The position numbers were made by a program, and so were the translations under genes. This document shows positions 1-9,506 of a stretch of DNA of 64,000 bases, piece by piece. The notes under the pieces are model-generated. The model was not told the DNA's origin. It searched no databases and was given only the letters and a program-made list of their open reading frames with translations. Origin of the DNA: Lacunisphaera limnophila (GTDB lineage: Bacteria > Verrucomicrobiota > Verrucomicrobiia > Opitutales > Opitutaceae); contig NZ_CP016094.1 of NCBI RefSeq assembly GCF_001746835.1, positions 2,294,001-2,358,000 on the forward strand, read 5' to 3'. Every line of letters begins with the position of its first letter. Position 1 is the stretch's first letter.

Positions 1-1047
1 GCCTTCGTGCGCATGGGCCGGGAGCTGCGCGAGCTCGGCTGCGATTCGATCGGCATCAAGGACATGTCGGGCGTCATCGCGCCCCGCGTGGCCGCCGAGA
101 TGGTGACGCAGCTGCGGGCGAAAGTGGGGCTGCCCATCACGCTGCACACGCATGACACGGCCGGGCTCGGCGCGGCCGCTTACATGGCGGCGATCGATGC
201 CGGGGTTGATGCCGTGGAGACTTCCATCACGCCATTCGCCAACGGCACGGCGCAGCCCGACACGGTGCGCATGATCGCCCTGCTGGAGAACCACCCGCGC
301 CGGCCCGATTTTGACACGGCCAAGCTGCACCAGCTGCGCCAGTACTTCACCGGCGTGTACCAGGAACTGGGCAAGTTCACCTCGACGGACAACGAGCGCG
401 TCGACAGCGACACGCTCTGCTACCAGGTGCCGGGCGGCATGCTCTCGAATTTCCGCAACCAGCTCAAGGAGCAGGGCATGAGCGACAAGTTCGACCAGGT
501 GATGCTGGAGATCCCCTTTGTGCGCGCCAGCCTTGGCTGGATCCCGCTGGTCACGCCGACGTCCCAGATCGTCGGCACCCAGGCGATGATGAACGTGAAG
601 TTCGGCCGCTGGAAGACCATCGTGCCCGCCGCGGCCGACATTGCATTGAACAAGTATGGGCGGCCGCCGGGCCGCGTTTCGCCGGAGCTGCTCAAACTGA
701 TCGCCGAGCGGACCGGCCAGCAGCCGATCGAGGGCCGGCCGGCCGATGCGCTGGCTCCGCGCATGGCCAAGCTCCGGGCCGAGTTGGCGGAGAAGAAGCT
801 GCCGACCAACGACGAGGCCTGCGTGTTGCACGCCATGTTCCCGCAGGAATTCGCCAAGCTGCACGCCCCCGCGCCCGCGCCGACGCCGGCGCCCGCCGCG
901 CCGGTCACGCTCTCGGCCCCGGCCGCCACCCCCGCGGCCCCGGCCGCCTCCCCGCGTCCCGGCGCCCTGGCGGCGGGTCCCAATCATTTCTTCATCACGA
1001 TCGGATCCGACCGCCATGAGGTCCGCGTCGAGGATGTCTCTGTCTGA
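1..1047 (+). CDS. OadA/transcarboxylase 5S-type carboxyltransferase, 5' end outside window
   Basis: This is the C-terminal 348 residues of a biotin-dependent carboxyltransferase of the oxaloacetate decarboxylase alpha, pyruvate carboxylase B and transcarboxylase 5S family. Such enzymes move CO2 between oxaloacetate/pyruvate and carboxybiotin. The metal-binding HTHD motif is encoded at 145-156, and the lysine of IKDM, expected to be carbamylated, at 58-60. After the conserved C-terminal domain there is an Ala/Pro-rich linker at about 865-980 and then a short strand-forming tail (FFITIGSDRHEVRVED) resembling the first hairpin of a biotinyl domain. The biotin-lysine part itself is absent and the gene stops. 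A separate biotin carrier lies at 9066-9470. mutA starts 2 bases downstream. The physiological reaction (transcarboxylase or decarboxylase) cannot be decided from sequence. Confidence 0.9.
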   Translation, partial: AFVRMGRELRELGCDSIGIKDMSGVIAPRVAAEMVTQLRAKVGLPITLHTHDTAGLGAAAYMAAIDAGVDAVETSITPFANGTAQPDTVRMIALLENHPRRPDFDTAKLHQLRQYFTGVYQELGKFTSTDNERVDSDTLCYQVPGGMLSNFRNQLKEQGMSDKFDQVMLEIPFVRASLGWIPLVTPTSQIVGTQAMMNVKFGRWKTIVPAAADIALNKYGRPPGRVSPELLKLIAERTGQQPIEGRPADALAPRMAKLRAELAEKKLPTNDEACVLHAMFPQEFAKLHAPAPAPTPAPAAPVTLSAPAATPAAPAASPRPGALAAGPNHFFITIGSDRHEVRVEDVSV

Positions 1048-1049
1048 CC

Positions 1050-3188
1050 ATGAAAAACACCACCACGACCCCCTTGTTTGCCGAATTTCCGCCGCCTGCG
1101 CCCACCGATTGGCGCCGGCTCGCCGAAGAATCGCTCGAGGGCGCGCCCTTTGACAAGAAACTCGTCACGCGCACGCCCGAGGGCATCGATCTGCAACCCA
1201 TCTACACCCGAGCCGATGCAGGTTATGCCGCCGGGGAGTGGCCGGGTCTGCCGCCGTTCGGCCGCGGGGCCGACGCGCTCGGGGCGCGGGCGCAGAGCTG
1301 GCGGGTCTGCCAGGAACTGCCCTACGGCGTGCCGGAGGAGTTCAATGCCGCCCTGCTGATGGATCTCAACCGCGGCCAGAACGCGGTGAACCTGATTTTC
1401 GACATCGCCACGCGCCTCGGGTTGGACCCGCAGGAGGCGCGGCCGGGTGAGGTCGGGGGCTGCGGGCTCTCGCTGGCCACGCTCGATGATCTGGTGCGCG
1501 CCCTGCGCGGCGTGGATCTCGCGGCGGTGCCGGTCTATGCCCCCGCCGGGGTCTCGGCCTTGCCGATCACCGCGATGTTCGTCGCCGCCCTCGCCGAACA
1601 GGGCAAGCCGGCCTCCGTGTTGCACGGCGGCATCCTGTCTGACCCCTATTCGGAATGGCTCGGCGGCGGCGTGCTGCCCTGCCAGCTGGCGTCCGCGTTT
1701 GATGACATGGCGGCGGTCACGGACTGGGCGGCGCGCTCGGGCTCGGCCCTGCGTACCGTCGGCGTGGCAGCGAACCACTGGGCGGATGCCGGCGGGTCCG
1801 CCGTGCACGAGCTGGCCTTCGGGCTGGCGACGGGGGTGGACTACCTGCGGGCGCTCGGGGACCGCCACATCACGGCGGGTCGCGCGGCGCCGCGCTTCCT
1901 CTTCACCTTCTCGAGCGGCTCCCATTTCTTCATGGAGGTCGCGAAGTTCCGGGCCGCGCGCCTGCTCTGGGCGCGGGCGGTCACCGCGGCCGGGGCCCCG
2001 GCCGAGTCGGCCCGGATGGTCTGCCATGCCCGCACCTCGCTGTGGAACAAGACCGCGCTGGATCCGCACGTAAACCTGCTGCGCACGACGACCGAGGCCT
2101 TTGCGGCCGTGATCGGCGGCTGTGCGAGCCTGCACGTGGCGCCCTTCGACGAGTGTCACAAGGTGCCCGATGATTTTTCGCGACGCCTGGCGCGCAACAT
2201 CCAGCTCATCCTGGCGGAGGAGTGCCAGCTCGGCCGGGTCGTCGATCCGGCGGGCGGCTCCTGGTATGTCGAATCCCTGACGCGCCAGCTGGCGGCAAAG
2301 GCCTGGGCCCAGTTCCAGGAAGTCGAAAAGCGTGGCGGCATGGCCGCGGCGATCCGGGCTGGTTATCCGCAGGAGACGGTGGACCGGCTGGCGGCCGAGC
2401 GGCTCACTGCCGTCGAGTCGCGCCGGGACGGCATCATCGGCACGAACCTGCACCCGAACCTCAAGGAACGCGCGCCGGAGTCCAATCTCCCGGATTACGA
2501 CGAGCTGGCCGCCCGGCGGATCCGCCAGGTGGCGGCCTACCGCCAGGCGACCCCGTGCGAACGGGATGTCGAGGTGATGTCGCGCCTGGATCAACTGCTG
2601 ACCGCGACCCCGGCCACCAAGATGAAGTTGCTCACCGACGCCTTCGCGCACGGCGCGACCCTCGGCGAGGTGGGCAAGGTGTTGGGCATCGGCCGGACGG
2701 CCGAGACCATGGTGCCGCGGCTGCGCAGTCGCCGCCGCAGCGAGCCCTTCGAGGCGTTGCGCCGTCGCGCCGACGCCTTTGCGACCAACACCGGCGCCCG
2801 GCCCTCCGTGTTCCTGGCGAATTTCGGCCCGCGCAAGCAGCATGCGGCGCGGGCGGATTTCACCGCCGGCTTCTTTGCCGCCGGCGGTTTCGAGGCCAAG
2901 AGCAACCCCGGCTTCGACACCCCGCAGGCCGCTGCGGCCGCCGCCCAGGCCGCCGGGGCGCGCCTGGTGGTCATCTGCTCAACCGACGAGACCTACCCGG
3001 CGTTGGTGCCGGTGCTGGCCGGCCTCCTGAAAGCCGGGCCCAACCCGCCGCAGGTAGTTCTGGCCGGCCTCCCGGCCACGCCGGAATTGCAGCAGCAATA
3101 CCGGCAGGCGGGCGTGGATGAGTTCATCCACATCCGGGCCAACTGCGCCCAGCTGCTGTCCCGTTTCCAGGAAAAACTCGGTTTTTGA
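1050..3188 (+). CDS. mutA: methylmalonyl-CoA mutase, small (beta) subunit
   Basis: A 712-residue non-catalytic partner of the adenosylcobalamin-dependent mutase that interconverts succinyl-CoA and (R)-methylmalonyl-CoA. Residues about 40-510 form the mutase barrel and the C-terminal 140 residues a flavodoxin-like B12-binding-type domain. As expected for the small subunit, the cobalamin motif DxHxxG is not intact: the equivalent stretch reads FGPRKQHAARADF. It starts 2 bases after the preceding carboxyltransferase and is followed 12 bases later by the large subunit, so the pair is almost certainly cotranscribed. No convincing Shine-Dalgarno sequence precedes the ATG. Confidence 0.95.
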   Translation: MKNTTTTPLFAEFPPPAPTDWRRLAEESLEGAPFDKKLVTRTPEGIDLQPIYTRADAGYAAGEWPGLPPFGRGADALGARAQSWRVCQELPYGVPEEFNAALLMDLNRGQNAVNLIFDIATRLGLDPQEARPGEVGGCGLSLATLDDLVRALRGVDLAAVPVYAPAGVSALPITAMFVAALAEQGKPASVLHGGILSDPYSEWLGGGVLPCQLASAFDDMAAVTDWAARSGSALRTVGVAANHWADAGGSAVHELAFGLATGVDYLRALGDRHITAGRAAPRFLFTFSSGSHFFMEVAKFRAARLLWARAVTAAGAPAESARMVCHARTSLWNKTALDPHVNLLRTTTEAFAAVIGGCASLHVAPFDECHKVPDDFSRRLARNIQLILAEECQLGRVVDPAGGSWYVESLTRQLAAKAWAQFQEVEKRGGMAAAIRAGYPQETVDRLAAERLTAVESRRDGIIGTNLHPNLKERAPESNLPDYDELAARRIRQVAAYRQATPCERDVEVMSRLDQLLTATPATKMKLLTDAFAHGATLGEVGKVLGIGRTAETMVPRLRSRRRSEPFEALRRRADAFATNTGARPSVFLANFGPRKQHAARADFTAGFFAAGGFEAKSNPGFDTPQAAAAAAQAAGARLVVICSTDETYPALVPVLAGLLKAGPNPPQVVLAGLPATPELQQQYRQAGVDEFIHIRANCAQLLSRFQEKLGF

Positions 3189-3200
3189 TCTCCACGCGCC

Positions 3201-5378
3201 ATGAAATTTCCCGACTACACCCAGATTGCCTTTGAAACCGCGCCCGAGACCGGCACCGCCGCCGCGTGGCGCCGGGCCGCACGACTCGAGGCGCCCGGCC
3301 CCGATGCGCTCGCCGACTGGCAGACCTTGGAGCAGATCCCGGTCAAACCGGTCTACACCCCTGAGGACCTCGCCGACGTGGAACACCTCGAGTACACGGC
3401 GGGCATCGCGCCCTTCCTGCGCGGCCCCTACGCCACGATGTACGTGCTGAAGCCATGGACGATCCGCCAGTACGCCGGTTTCTCGACGGCGACGGAATCC
3501 AATGCGTTCTACCGGCGCAACCTCGCGGCTGGCCAGACGGGCCTGTCGGTGGCCTTCGACCTGGCGACGCACCGGGGATACGACAGCGATCACCCCCGCG
3601 TGATGGGCGACGTCGGCAAGGCCGGGGTGGCCGTGGACAGCGTGCTCGACATGCAGGCGCTGTTCAAAGGCATCCCGCTCGACCGCATCAGCGTCTCGAT
3701 GACGATGAACGGGGCGGTGCTGCCGGTGCTGGCGTTCTACATCGCGGCTGCAATCGAGCAGGGCGTGAAGCCCGCGCAGCTGGCGGGGACGATCCAGAAC
3801 GACATCCTGAAGGAGTATATGGTGCGCAACACGTACATCTACCCGCCCGGCCCCTCGATGAAGATCATCGCCGACATCTTCTCGTACACGTCGCAGCACA
3901 TGCCGAAGTTCAACTCGATCTCGATTTCCGGCTACCACATGCAGGAAGCCGGGGCCACGGCCGACCTGGAGCTGGCGTACACGCTGGCCGACGGCCTCGA
4001 GTACCTGCGGACCGGCCTCAAGACCGGTATGGACATCGACGCCTTCGCGCCGCGGCTCTCGTTCTTCTGGGCGCAGGGCAAGGATCTGTTCATGGAAGTC
4101 GCCAAGATGCGTGCCGGCCGCCTGCTGTGGGCGAAGCTGGTGAAGCAGTTCAACCCGAAGAACCCGAAGTCGATGGCGCTGCGCACGCACTCGCAGACCT
4201 CGGGCTGGTCGCTGACCGAGCAGGATCCCTTCAACAACGTCGCGCGGACCTGCGTCGAGGCCATGGCCGCGACGCTGGGCCACACCCAGAGCCTGCACAC
4301 GAACTCGCTCGACGAGGCCATCGCGCTGCCGACCGATTTCTCGGCCCGCATCGCGCGCAACACGCAGCTTTTCCTGCAGGCCGAGAGCGGCATCTGCAAC
4401 GTGGTCGATCCCTGGGGTGGCTCGTATTACGTCGAGCGGCTGACGCACGAACTCGTGCAGAAGGCCTGGGCCCACATCGAGGAAGTCGAGAAGCTCGGCG
4501 GCATGGCCAAGGCGATCGAGACCGGCGTGCCGAAGCTGCGCATCGAGGAGGCTGCCGCCCGCCGGCAGGCCCGCATCGATTCGGGCCGCGAGACCATCGT
4601 CGGCGTGAACAAGTACCAACTCGAGAAGGAGGCCCCCATGGACATTCTGGAAGTGGACAACACGGCGGTACGCGAGGCGCAGATCAAGCAGCTGCAGCAG
4701 CTCAAGGCAGAGCGCGACGGCGCCCGCGTGAAGGCCGCGCTGGACGCGCTGAGCGAAAGCGCCCGCACGGGCGAGGGCAACCTGCTCGCGCTGAGCATCG
4801 AGGCGGCGCAGGCACGCGCCACGCTCGGGGAGATCTCCGACGCGCTCGAGAAGCATTACGGCCGCTACGCCGCGCAGATCCGCACGGTCGCCGGCGTCTA
4901 CCGGGCCGCCTACGCGGGCCGCGAGGATGTGACCCAGGTCCGGGCGTCGACCGACGCCTTCGCCACGCGCGAAGGCCGCCGGCCGCGCATCCTGATCGCC
5001 AAGCTCGGGCAGGACGGGCACGACCGTGGCGCCAAGGTCGTGGCCACGGCCATGGCCGACATGGGCTTTGATGTGGACATCGGGCCGCTGTTCCAGACCC
5101 CCGCGGAAGCCGCGCGCATGGCGGTGGAGAACGATGTGCACGTGGTCGCGATGAGCTCGCTCGCCGCCGGCCACAAGACCCTGCTCCCGCAGCTGGTCGG
5201 TGAGCTGAAAAAGCTCGGCCGCCCGGAGATCCTGGTGGTCTGCGGCGGGGTGATCCCGGCGCAGGATTACGCCTACCTGTACGAGCAGGGCGCGGTGGCG
5301 ATCTTCGGCCCCGGCACACCGGTGCCGCAGTCCGCGGCCATCGTCCTGGAAAAACTGGGCGCCGTCCCGGCGGCCTGA
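3201..5378 (+). CDS. mutB: methylmalonyl-CoA mutase, large (alpha, catalytic) subunit
   Basis: The 725-residue catalytic subunit of methylmalonyl-CoA mutase. Conserved barrel motifs are present ([20 protein letters not shown] near residue 90 and [19 protein letters not shown] near 335). The C-terminal cobalamin-binding domain has the base-off motif DGHDRG at residues 605-610, His607 being the expected cobalt ligand. With MutA it isomerises succinyl-CoA to methylmalonyl-CoA, the entry to propionate formation, or the reverse in propionate use. The chaperone GTPase gene and epimerase follow. A perfect hairpin lies in the 83-base spacer before meaB. Confidence 0.97.
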   Translation: MKFPDYTQIAFETAPETGTAAAWRRAARLEAPGPDALADWQTLEQIPVKPVYTPEDLADVEHLEYTAGIAPFLRGPYATMYVLKPWTIRQYAGFSTATESNAFYRRNLAAGQTGLSVAFDLATHRGYDSDHPRVMGDVGKAGVAVDSVLDMQALFKGIPLDRISVSMTMNGAVLPVLAFYIAAAIEQGVKPAQLAGTIQNDILKEYMVRNTYIYPPGPSMKIIADIFSYTSQHMPKFNSISISGYHMQEAGATADLELAYTLADGLEYLRTGLKTGMDIDAFAPRLSFFWAQGKDLFMEVAKMRAGRLLWAKLVKQFNPKNPKSMALRTHSQTSGWSLTEQDPFNNVARTCVEAMAATLGHTQSLHTNSLDEAIALPTDFSARIARNTQLFLQAESGICNVVDPWGGSYYVERLTHELVQKAWAHIEEVEKLGGMAKAIETGVPKLRIEEAAARRQARIDSGRETIVGVNKYQLEKEAPMDILEVDNTAVREAQIKQLQQLKAERDGARVKAALDALSESARTGEGNLLALSIEAAQARATLGEISDALEKHYGRYAAQIRTVAGVYRAAYAGREDVTQVRASTDAFATREGRRPRILIAKLGQDGHDRGAKVVATAMADMGFDVDIGPLFQTPAEAARMAVENDVHVVAMSSLAAGHKTLLPQLVGELKKLGRPEILVVCGGVIPAQDYAYLYEQGAVAIFGPGTPVPQSAAIVLEKLGAVPAA

Positions 5379-5421
5379 CGCGGTTTCGCCATGGGATTCC
5401 ACGCCCAGCGAGCCAACGAAA

Positions 5422-5444
5422 GAACCTGCGCGGCGCGCAGGTTC
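5422..5444 (+). promoter_or_regulatory. perfect 10-bp hairpin between mutB and meaB
   Basis: GAACCTGCGC and GCGCAGGTTC are exact complements separated by a GGC loop, starting 43 bases after the mutB stop and ending 17 bases before the meaB ATG. No T-run follows, so it is not a typical intrinsic terminator. It could be an mRNA-processing or stability element that sets different levels of the mutase and its GTPase. Confidence 0.5.
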
Positions 5445-5461
5445 CTCCTCACGCACTCCGC

Positions 5462-6589
5462 ATGACCCCGCCTGGAACCAGCCAGCCGGACTGGGTGCCG
5501 CCGGAGGGGGGCGATGGCTTTGCCACGAAGATTGTGGCCGGGGTGCCGGGGGCCGCGGCTGACGCGCGCCCGGCCGGACCGGGCGGGGGCGCGCCGGATC
5601 TCACGGCCTTGGTGCCGCAATTGCTGGCCGGGGAACGGGCCGCGCTGGCCCGGGCCATCACATTGGTGGAGAGCCGGGCGCCGCGGCACCGGCCGGCGGC
5701 GGAAACTTTATTGGAGGCGGTCGCGGGTCGGGCGGGTCGGTCGCTGCGCGTCGGCATCACCGGCGTGCCGGGGGCCGGGAAGAGCACCTTCATCGAGGCC
5801 CTGGGCATGCAATTGTGCGAGGCCGGCCGACGGGTGGCGGTGCTCAGCGTGGATCCCAGCAGCCCGGTCACCGGCGGCAGCATCCTCGGGGACAAGACGA
5901 GGATGGAGCGACTGGCCCGGCATCCGGCCGCCTATATCCGGCCCTCGCCGAGCGGTTGCGAGCTGGGTGGCGTGGCGCGACGCACACGGGAAACGATCTC
6001 CCTTTGCGAGGCGGCGGGCTTTGACACCGTGCTGGTCGAGACCGTCGGGGTGGGGCAGAGTGAGGTGGTCGTGCGGGGGATGGTGGATTGCTTTGTGGTG
6101 CTGATGATCGCCGGGGCCGGCGATGAGCTGCAGGGGATGAAGAAAGGCATCCTGGAGCTGGCCGACGTGCTGGTGGTGAACAAGGCGGACGGGGAGAACA
6201 AGCTGCGCGCCGAGGCGGCGCGGATGGAATTCGCGCAGGCGCTGCATTATCTCACCGGGGAGCAGGGCGCGTGGCAAACGCCCGTGCTGACCTGTTCCGC
6301 CCAAACCGGCGAGGGAGTGGGGGCCGTGTGGGCCGCGGTGGAAGGATATGCTACGGCGGCGACGGGGCGCGGCGAGTTTGCCGCCCGGCGGCGCGCCCAG
6401 GAACTGGCGTGGCTGGAGACCCTCGTGGAGGAGGGGCTGCGCGCGCGGTTGCTGGCGAGTCCGGCGGTGCAAGCCGTGCAGGCGGAGGTCATCGCGCAAG
6501 TGTCAGCGGGTACGCTTTCCCCGGCGGCCGGCGCGCGTCGTTTATGGGAGAAAATCGCCGCGGTGCACCTGCATAAGCAGGGCGAATGA
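5462..6589 (+). CDS. meaB: methylmalonyl-CoA mutase-associated GTPase (MeaB/ArgK family)
   Basis: A 375-residue G3E-type P-loop GTPase. The Walker A motif GVPGAGKST spans residues 101-109, followed by DPSSPVTGGSILGDKTRM, ETVGVGQSE and NKAD, all typical of MeaB. Such proteins gate adenosylcobalamin loading and protect methylmalonyl-CoA mutase from inactivation, which fits a position directly after mutB. The family core (LLAGERAALARAITLVES) starts at about residue 53, so the first 50 residues are an extra Gly/Pro-rich extension. A later start is conceivable, but none has a better ribosome-binding site. Confidence 0.93.
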   Translation: MTPPGTSQPDWVPPEGGDGFATKIVAGVPGAAADARPAGPGGGAPDLTALVPQLLAGERAALARAITLVESRAPRHRPAAETLLEAVAGRAGRSLRVGITGVPGAGKSTFIEALGMQLCEAGRRVAVLSVDPSSPVTGGSILGDKTRMERLARHPAAYIRPSPSGCELGGVARRTRETISLCEAAGFDTVLVETVGVGQSEVVVRGMVDCFVVLMIAGAGDELQGMKKGILELADVLVVNKADGENKLRAEAARMEFAQALHYLTGEQGAWQTPVLTCSAQTGEGVGAVWAAVEGYATAATGRGEFAARRRAQELAWLETLVEEGLRARLLASPAVQAVQAEVIAQVSAGTLSPAAGARRLWEKIAAVHLHKQGE

Positions 6590-6698
6590 GCGGAATATTT
6601 CGTGCGCACGATTAGCAGTGCGCATGAGTTGGCAAGATGTGCGGAGAGAGGTCGGACCGCTTCGGGTAGACTGGCGTCGTTCGACCAATCCTTTCGCC

Positions 6699-7121
6699 AT
6701 GATCCAAGCCATTGACCACCTCGGCATCGCCGTCCGCTCGCTGGACGAAGCGGTGCCCCTCTACGAAAAAGCCCTGGGGCTGCGTTGCCTCGGCCGGGAG
6801 GAAGTCGTGTCACAGAAAGTGCGCACGGCCTTCTTCGATGCCGGCGGCGTGCACCTGGAACTGCTGGAGCCGACGGCACCCGAAAGCCCGATCGCCAAGT
6901 TTCTCGCCGAGCGCGGCGAGGGCATCCACCACGTGGCGTTTCGGACCGACGATATCACGGCCCAGCTGAAGCAGGCGGCGGACGCCGGCGTGCGGCTGAT
7001 CCACGAGAAACCCTTTGAGGGCGCGGCCGGCAAGCTGGTCGCGTTCCTGCATCCGAAATCCACGCGCGGGGTGCTCACTGAGCTCTGCGCGGTCCAACCC
7101 GGCGCCCCGGCGGCGCACTGA
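6699..7121 (+). CDS. mce: methylmalonyl-CoA epimerase
   Basis: A 140-residue vicinal-oxygen-chelate (glyoxalase-fold) protein that interconverts (R)- and (S)-methylmalonyl-CoA, joining the mutase product to the carboxyltransferase. Two beta-alpha-beta modules are visible, with likely metal ligands in DHLGIAV near the start, in HHVAF, and the late glutamate in LTELCAV. The ATG at 6699 is chosen because the family begins exactly there; the reading frame is open for 117 codons upstream, within meaB in another frame. The 109-base spacer after meaB contains a small hairpin (TGCGCAC at 6603-6609 with GTGCGCA at 6618-6624). The carboxyltransferase gene starts 10 bases downstream. Confidence 0.95.
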   Translation: MIQAIDHLGIAVRSLDEAVPLYEKALGLRCLGREEVVSQKVRTAFFDAGGVHLELLEPTAPESPIAKFLAERGEGIHHVAFRTDDITAQLKQAADAGVRLIHEKPFEGAAGKLVAFLHPKSTRGVLTELCAVQPGAPAAH

Positions 7122-7131
7122 GGAATCCACC

Positions 7132-8685
7132 ATGGCCATCGAAGCCCGTTTTTTAAAGGAACTGGAAACCCGGCGGAAGACCGCCCGCGCCGCCGGCGGC
7201 GAGGACAAGCTGGAGGCGCGTCGCGCCAAAGGCCTGATGAACGCGCGCGAGCGCGTCGAGGCCCTCTTCCAGCCCGGCACCTTCATGGAGTGGGGGCTGC
7301 ATGCCGACCACGATTGCCATGATTTCGGCATGGAGGGCAAACCGATGCCCGGCGACGGCGTCATCACCGGCGTCGGTTATGTCGACGGCCGCCCGGTGGC
7401 GGTTTTCAGCCAGGATTTCACCGTGGGCGGCGGCGCGCTCGGCCGGATCCATTCCAAGAAGATTTGTGACCTGATGGATTACGCCATGCGGGCGGGCATC
7501 CCGGTGGTGGGTATCAACGACTCGGGCGGCGCCCGCATCCAGGAAGGCGACGACTCGCTCTCCGGCTACGGCCAGGTCTTTTACCGCAATGTGCTCGCGT
7601 CGGGTGTGATGCCCCAGATCTCGATCATCGCCGGTCCTTGCGCCGGCGGCGCGGCCTACAGCCCCGCGCTGACGGACTTCATCATCATGACCCGGAAGAA
7701 CGCCAACATGTTCATCTGCGGCCCGGAGGTCATCAAGGCGGCGACCGGTCAGACGGTTACCATGGACGAGATCGGCAGTGCCTCCGTCAACGCCAGTGTC
7801 AGCGGCAATGTGCATTTCACGGCCGAGGACGACGCCGAGGCGCTGGCCCTCGCGCGGCGCCTGCTGGCCTTCCTGCCGGCGAACAACGTGATGGATCCGC
7901 CACACGCGCCGACGCCGAGTCTGAACATGGCGCCGGACCCGGTCATGAACGAGCTGGTGCCGTCCGATGCGAAGATGCCGCTCGACATCAACAAGATCAT
8001 CAGCCGGCTGGTGGACAACGGCGATTTCCTCGAGGTGCATCGCGAGTGGGCGAAGAACCTGGTCGTCGGCTTCGGCCGCGTGCAGGGAATCGTGTGCGGC
8101 ATCGTGGCCAACCAGCCAATCGTGAAGGCCGGCACGCTCGACATCGACTCGTCGGACAAGGGTGCGCGGTTCATCCGCTTCTGCAACGCCTTCAACATCC
8201 CGATCGTCACGCTCGTGGACATCCCCGGTTTCATGCCGGGCGTGGCCCAGGAGCGCGGGGGCATCATCCGCCACGGCGCGAAGATGCTCTTCGCCTATGC
8301 GGCGGCCTCCGTGCCGAAGATCACCTTCATTCTCCGCAAGGCCTACGGTGGCGCTTACCTCGCGATGTGCAGCTCCGACATGGGAGCCGACCTCGTCTAC
8401 GCGTGGCCGACGGCCGAGATCGCGGTGATGGGCGCCGAGGGCGCCGTGAAAATCCTCTACAAGCGTGAGATTGCTGCCGCGAAGGATCCGAAGGCCAAGG
8501 AGGCCGAACTCGCCGCGGAATACCGCGACAAGTTCGCCTCGCCCTACCAGGCGGCCCGCAAGGGCCTGATCACCGACGTCATCGAGCCGGCGCAGACCCG
8601 CGGCACCCTGGCGATGGCGCTGCGCAACACGCTCTCGAAACGCGAAACCCGTCCGCCCAAGAAACACGGCAACATGCCGCTCTGA
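7132..8685 (+). CDS. mmdA: methylmalonyl-CoA/propionyl-CoA carboxyltransferase subunit (MmdA/PccB/12S type)
   Basis: A 517-residue acyl-CoA carboxyltransferase with both crotonase-like halves. The acyl-CoA half carries GGARIQEG and GPCAGGAAYSPALTDF; the biotin half carries IPGFMPG and YGGAYLAMCSSDMGAD. The family moves CO2 between methylmalonyl-CoA or propionyl-CoA and the biotin carrier. Because genes for a membrane-anchor subunit, a biotin carrier and a sodium-pumping beta subunit follow at once, it is best read as the alpha subunit of a methylmalonyl-CoA decarboxylase or the 12S part of a transcarboxylase. No biotin carboxylase gene is visible here, so an ATP-dependent propionyl-CoA carboxylase is less favoured. 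Confidence 0.9.
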   Translation: MAIEARFLKELETRRKTARAAGGEDKLEARRAKGLMNARERVEALFQPGTFMEWGLHADHDCHDFGMEGKPMPGDGVITGVGYVDGRPVAVFSQDFTVGGGALGRIHSKKICDLMDYAMRAGIPVVGINDSGGARIQEGDDSLSGYGQVFYRNVLASGVMPQISIIAGPCAGGAAYSPALTDFIIMTRKNANMFICGPEVIKAATGQTVTMDEIGSASVNASVSGNVHFTAEDDAEALALARRLLAFLPANNVMDPPHAPTPSLNMAPDPVMNELVPSDAKMPLDINKIISRLVDNGDFLEVHREWAKNLVVGFGRVQGIVCGIVANQPIVKAGTLDIDSSDKGARFIRFCNAFNIPIVTLVDIPGFMPGVAQERGGIIRHGAKMLFAYAAASVPKITFILRKAYGGAYLAMCSSDMGADLVYAWPTAEIAVMGAEGAVKILYKREIAAAKDPKAKEAELAAEYRDKFASPYQAARKGLITDVIEPAQTRGTLAMALRNTLSKRETRPPKKHGNMPL

Positions 8686-8687
8686 TC

Positions 8688-9044
8688 ATGTCTGGCTTCC
8701 TGCATCTTCCCCTGGCCGAGACGGCCGGTTTTCCCTGGCTGAACCTGATCTGGGTTCTCGTCAGCATCACGGTCCTGATGTTCGCCGTCGCCGGCCTCGG
8801 TCGCTGGCTGGCGGCGACGCATCCCGATCCGGTGCCGCGCGTGCGCCCCAAACCCGTCGTGGTGGCCGAGCCGGAACTCACGCCGGAGATCCAGGCGGCG
8901 ATCGCCGCGGCCGTTTACGTCACCTTGGGCGCTTCGGCCCGGGTCACCTCCGTGGTCCTCCAGCCCGCGAGCGGGGACAATGTCATGCTCCCGTGGTCGC
9001 TCGAGGGCCGCCGCCAGATCTATACCTCGCACAAGGTGCGCTGA
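8688..9044 (+). CDS. OadG/MmdD-like membrane-anchor subunit of sodium-pumping decarboxylase
   Basis: A 118-residue protein with one N-terminal membrane helix (about residues 17-40, LNLIWVLVSITVLMFAVAGL), a Pro-rich linker and a cytoplasmic tail (ELTPEIQAAIAAAVYVTLG) typical of OadG/MmdD proteins. These subunits hold the carboxyltransferase to the membrane-bound decarboxylase. The gene begins 2 bases after mmdA and precedes the biotin carrier, matching the Veillonella and Propionigenium arrangement. Sequence conservation in this family is low, so the call rests on architecture and position. Confidence 0.8.
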   Translation: MSGFLHLPLAETAGFPWLNLIWVLVSITVLMFAVAGLGRWLAATHPDPVPRVRPKPVVVAEPELTPEIQAAIAAAVYVTLGASARVTSVVLQPASGDNVMLPWSLEGRRQIYTSHKVR

Positions 9045-9065
9045 ACCACTCTTCCCATTCCCATC

Positions 9066-9470
9066 ATGAAAAACCTCCGCGTCACGGTTGACGGCAAAAT
9101 CTTCAATGTGTCGGTCGAAATCCTCGGCGAGCCGACGGCCGCATCGGCGGCTCCGGCTACACCGCGCGCTGCGGCTCCCGCCGCCCCTGCGAGTGCGCCG
9201 GCCCCGGCCCCGGCCGCCGCGCCGGCCCCCGTGGCCGCTCGTCCGGCCGCCGGCGTTCCCGGCGAAGTGCTGAGCCCCCTGTCGGGCAAGGTCGTCTCGA
9301 TTGACGTCACCCTTGGCCAGGCCGTCGCGGAAGGCGCGCAACTCGCCACCGTCGAGGCGATGAAGATGAACACCTACGTATTCGCGCCGCAGGCCGGCAA
9401 GGTGACCGCGATCCTTGCCACGCCGGGTTCGGCCATCGAGGAAGGCCGGCCCCTGCTGGTTCTCGGCTGA
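9066..9470 (+). CDS. mmdC: biotin carboxyl carrier subunit (MmdC/1.3S type)
   Basis: A 134-residue biotinyl protein. An N-terminal hairpin (MKNLRVTVDGKIFNVSVEIL) leads into a long Ala/Pro linker (about residues 24-62), then the barrel-sandwich biotinyl domain with EAMKM; the biotin-accepting lysine is Lys100. It should shuttle carboxybiotin between the carboxyltransferases and the pump. Because the upstream 5S/OadA-like protein lacks its own biotin domain, this carrier may serve both carboxyltransferases. The biotin ligase gene at 11157 is suitably close. Confidence 0.93.
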   Translation: MKNLRVTVDGKIFNVSVEILGEPTAASAAPATPRAAAPAAPASAPAPAPAAAPAPVAARPAAGVPGEVLSPLSGKVVSIDVTLGQAVAEGAQLATVEAMKMNTYVFAPQAGKVTAILATPGSAIEEGRPLLVLG

Positions 9471-9506
9471 TCCTGCCGGCCCTCACTGGCGTCCCACTTC
9501 CCTCCC

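Noticed and set aside
2979-5456. 825-codon open frame on the - strand opposite mutB
   Set aside because: Shadow of the mutase gene; no recognisable protein.
7132-8685. Assignment as an ATP-dependent propionyl-CoA carboxylase beta subunit
   Set aside because: No biotin carboxylase gene is present, while pump and anchor subunits follow directly; decarboxylase or transcarboxylase use fits the context better.
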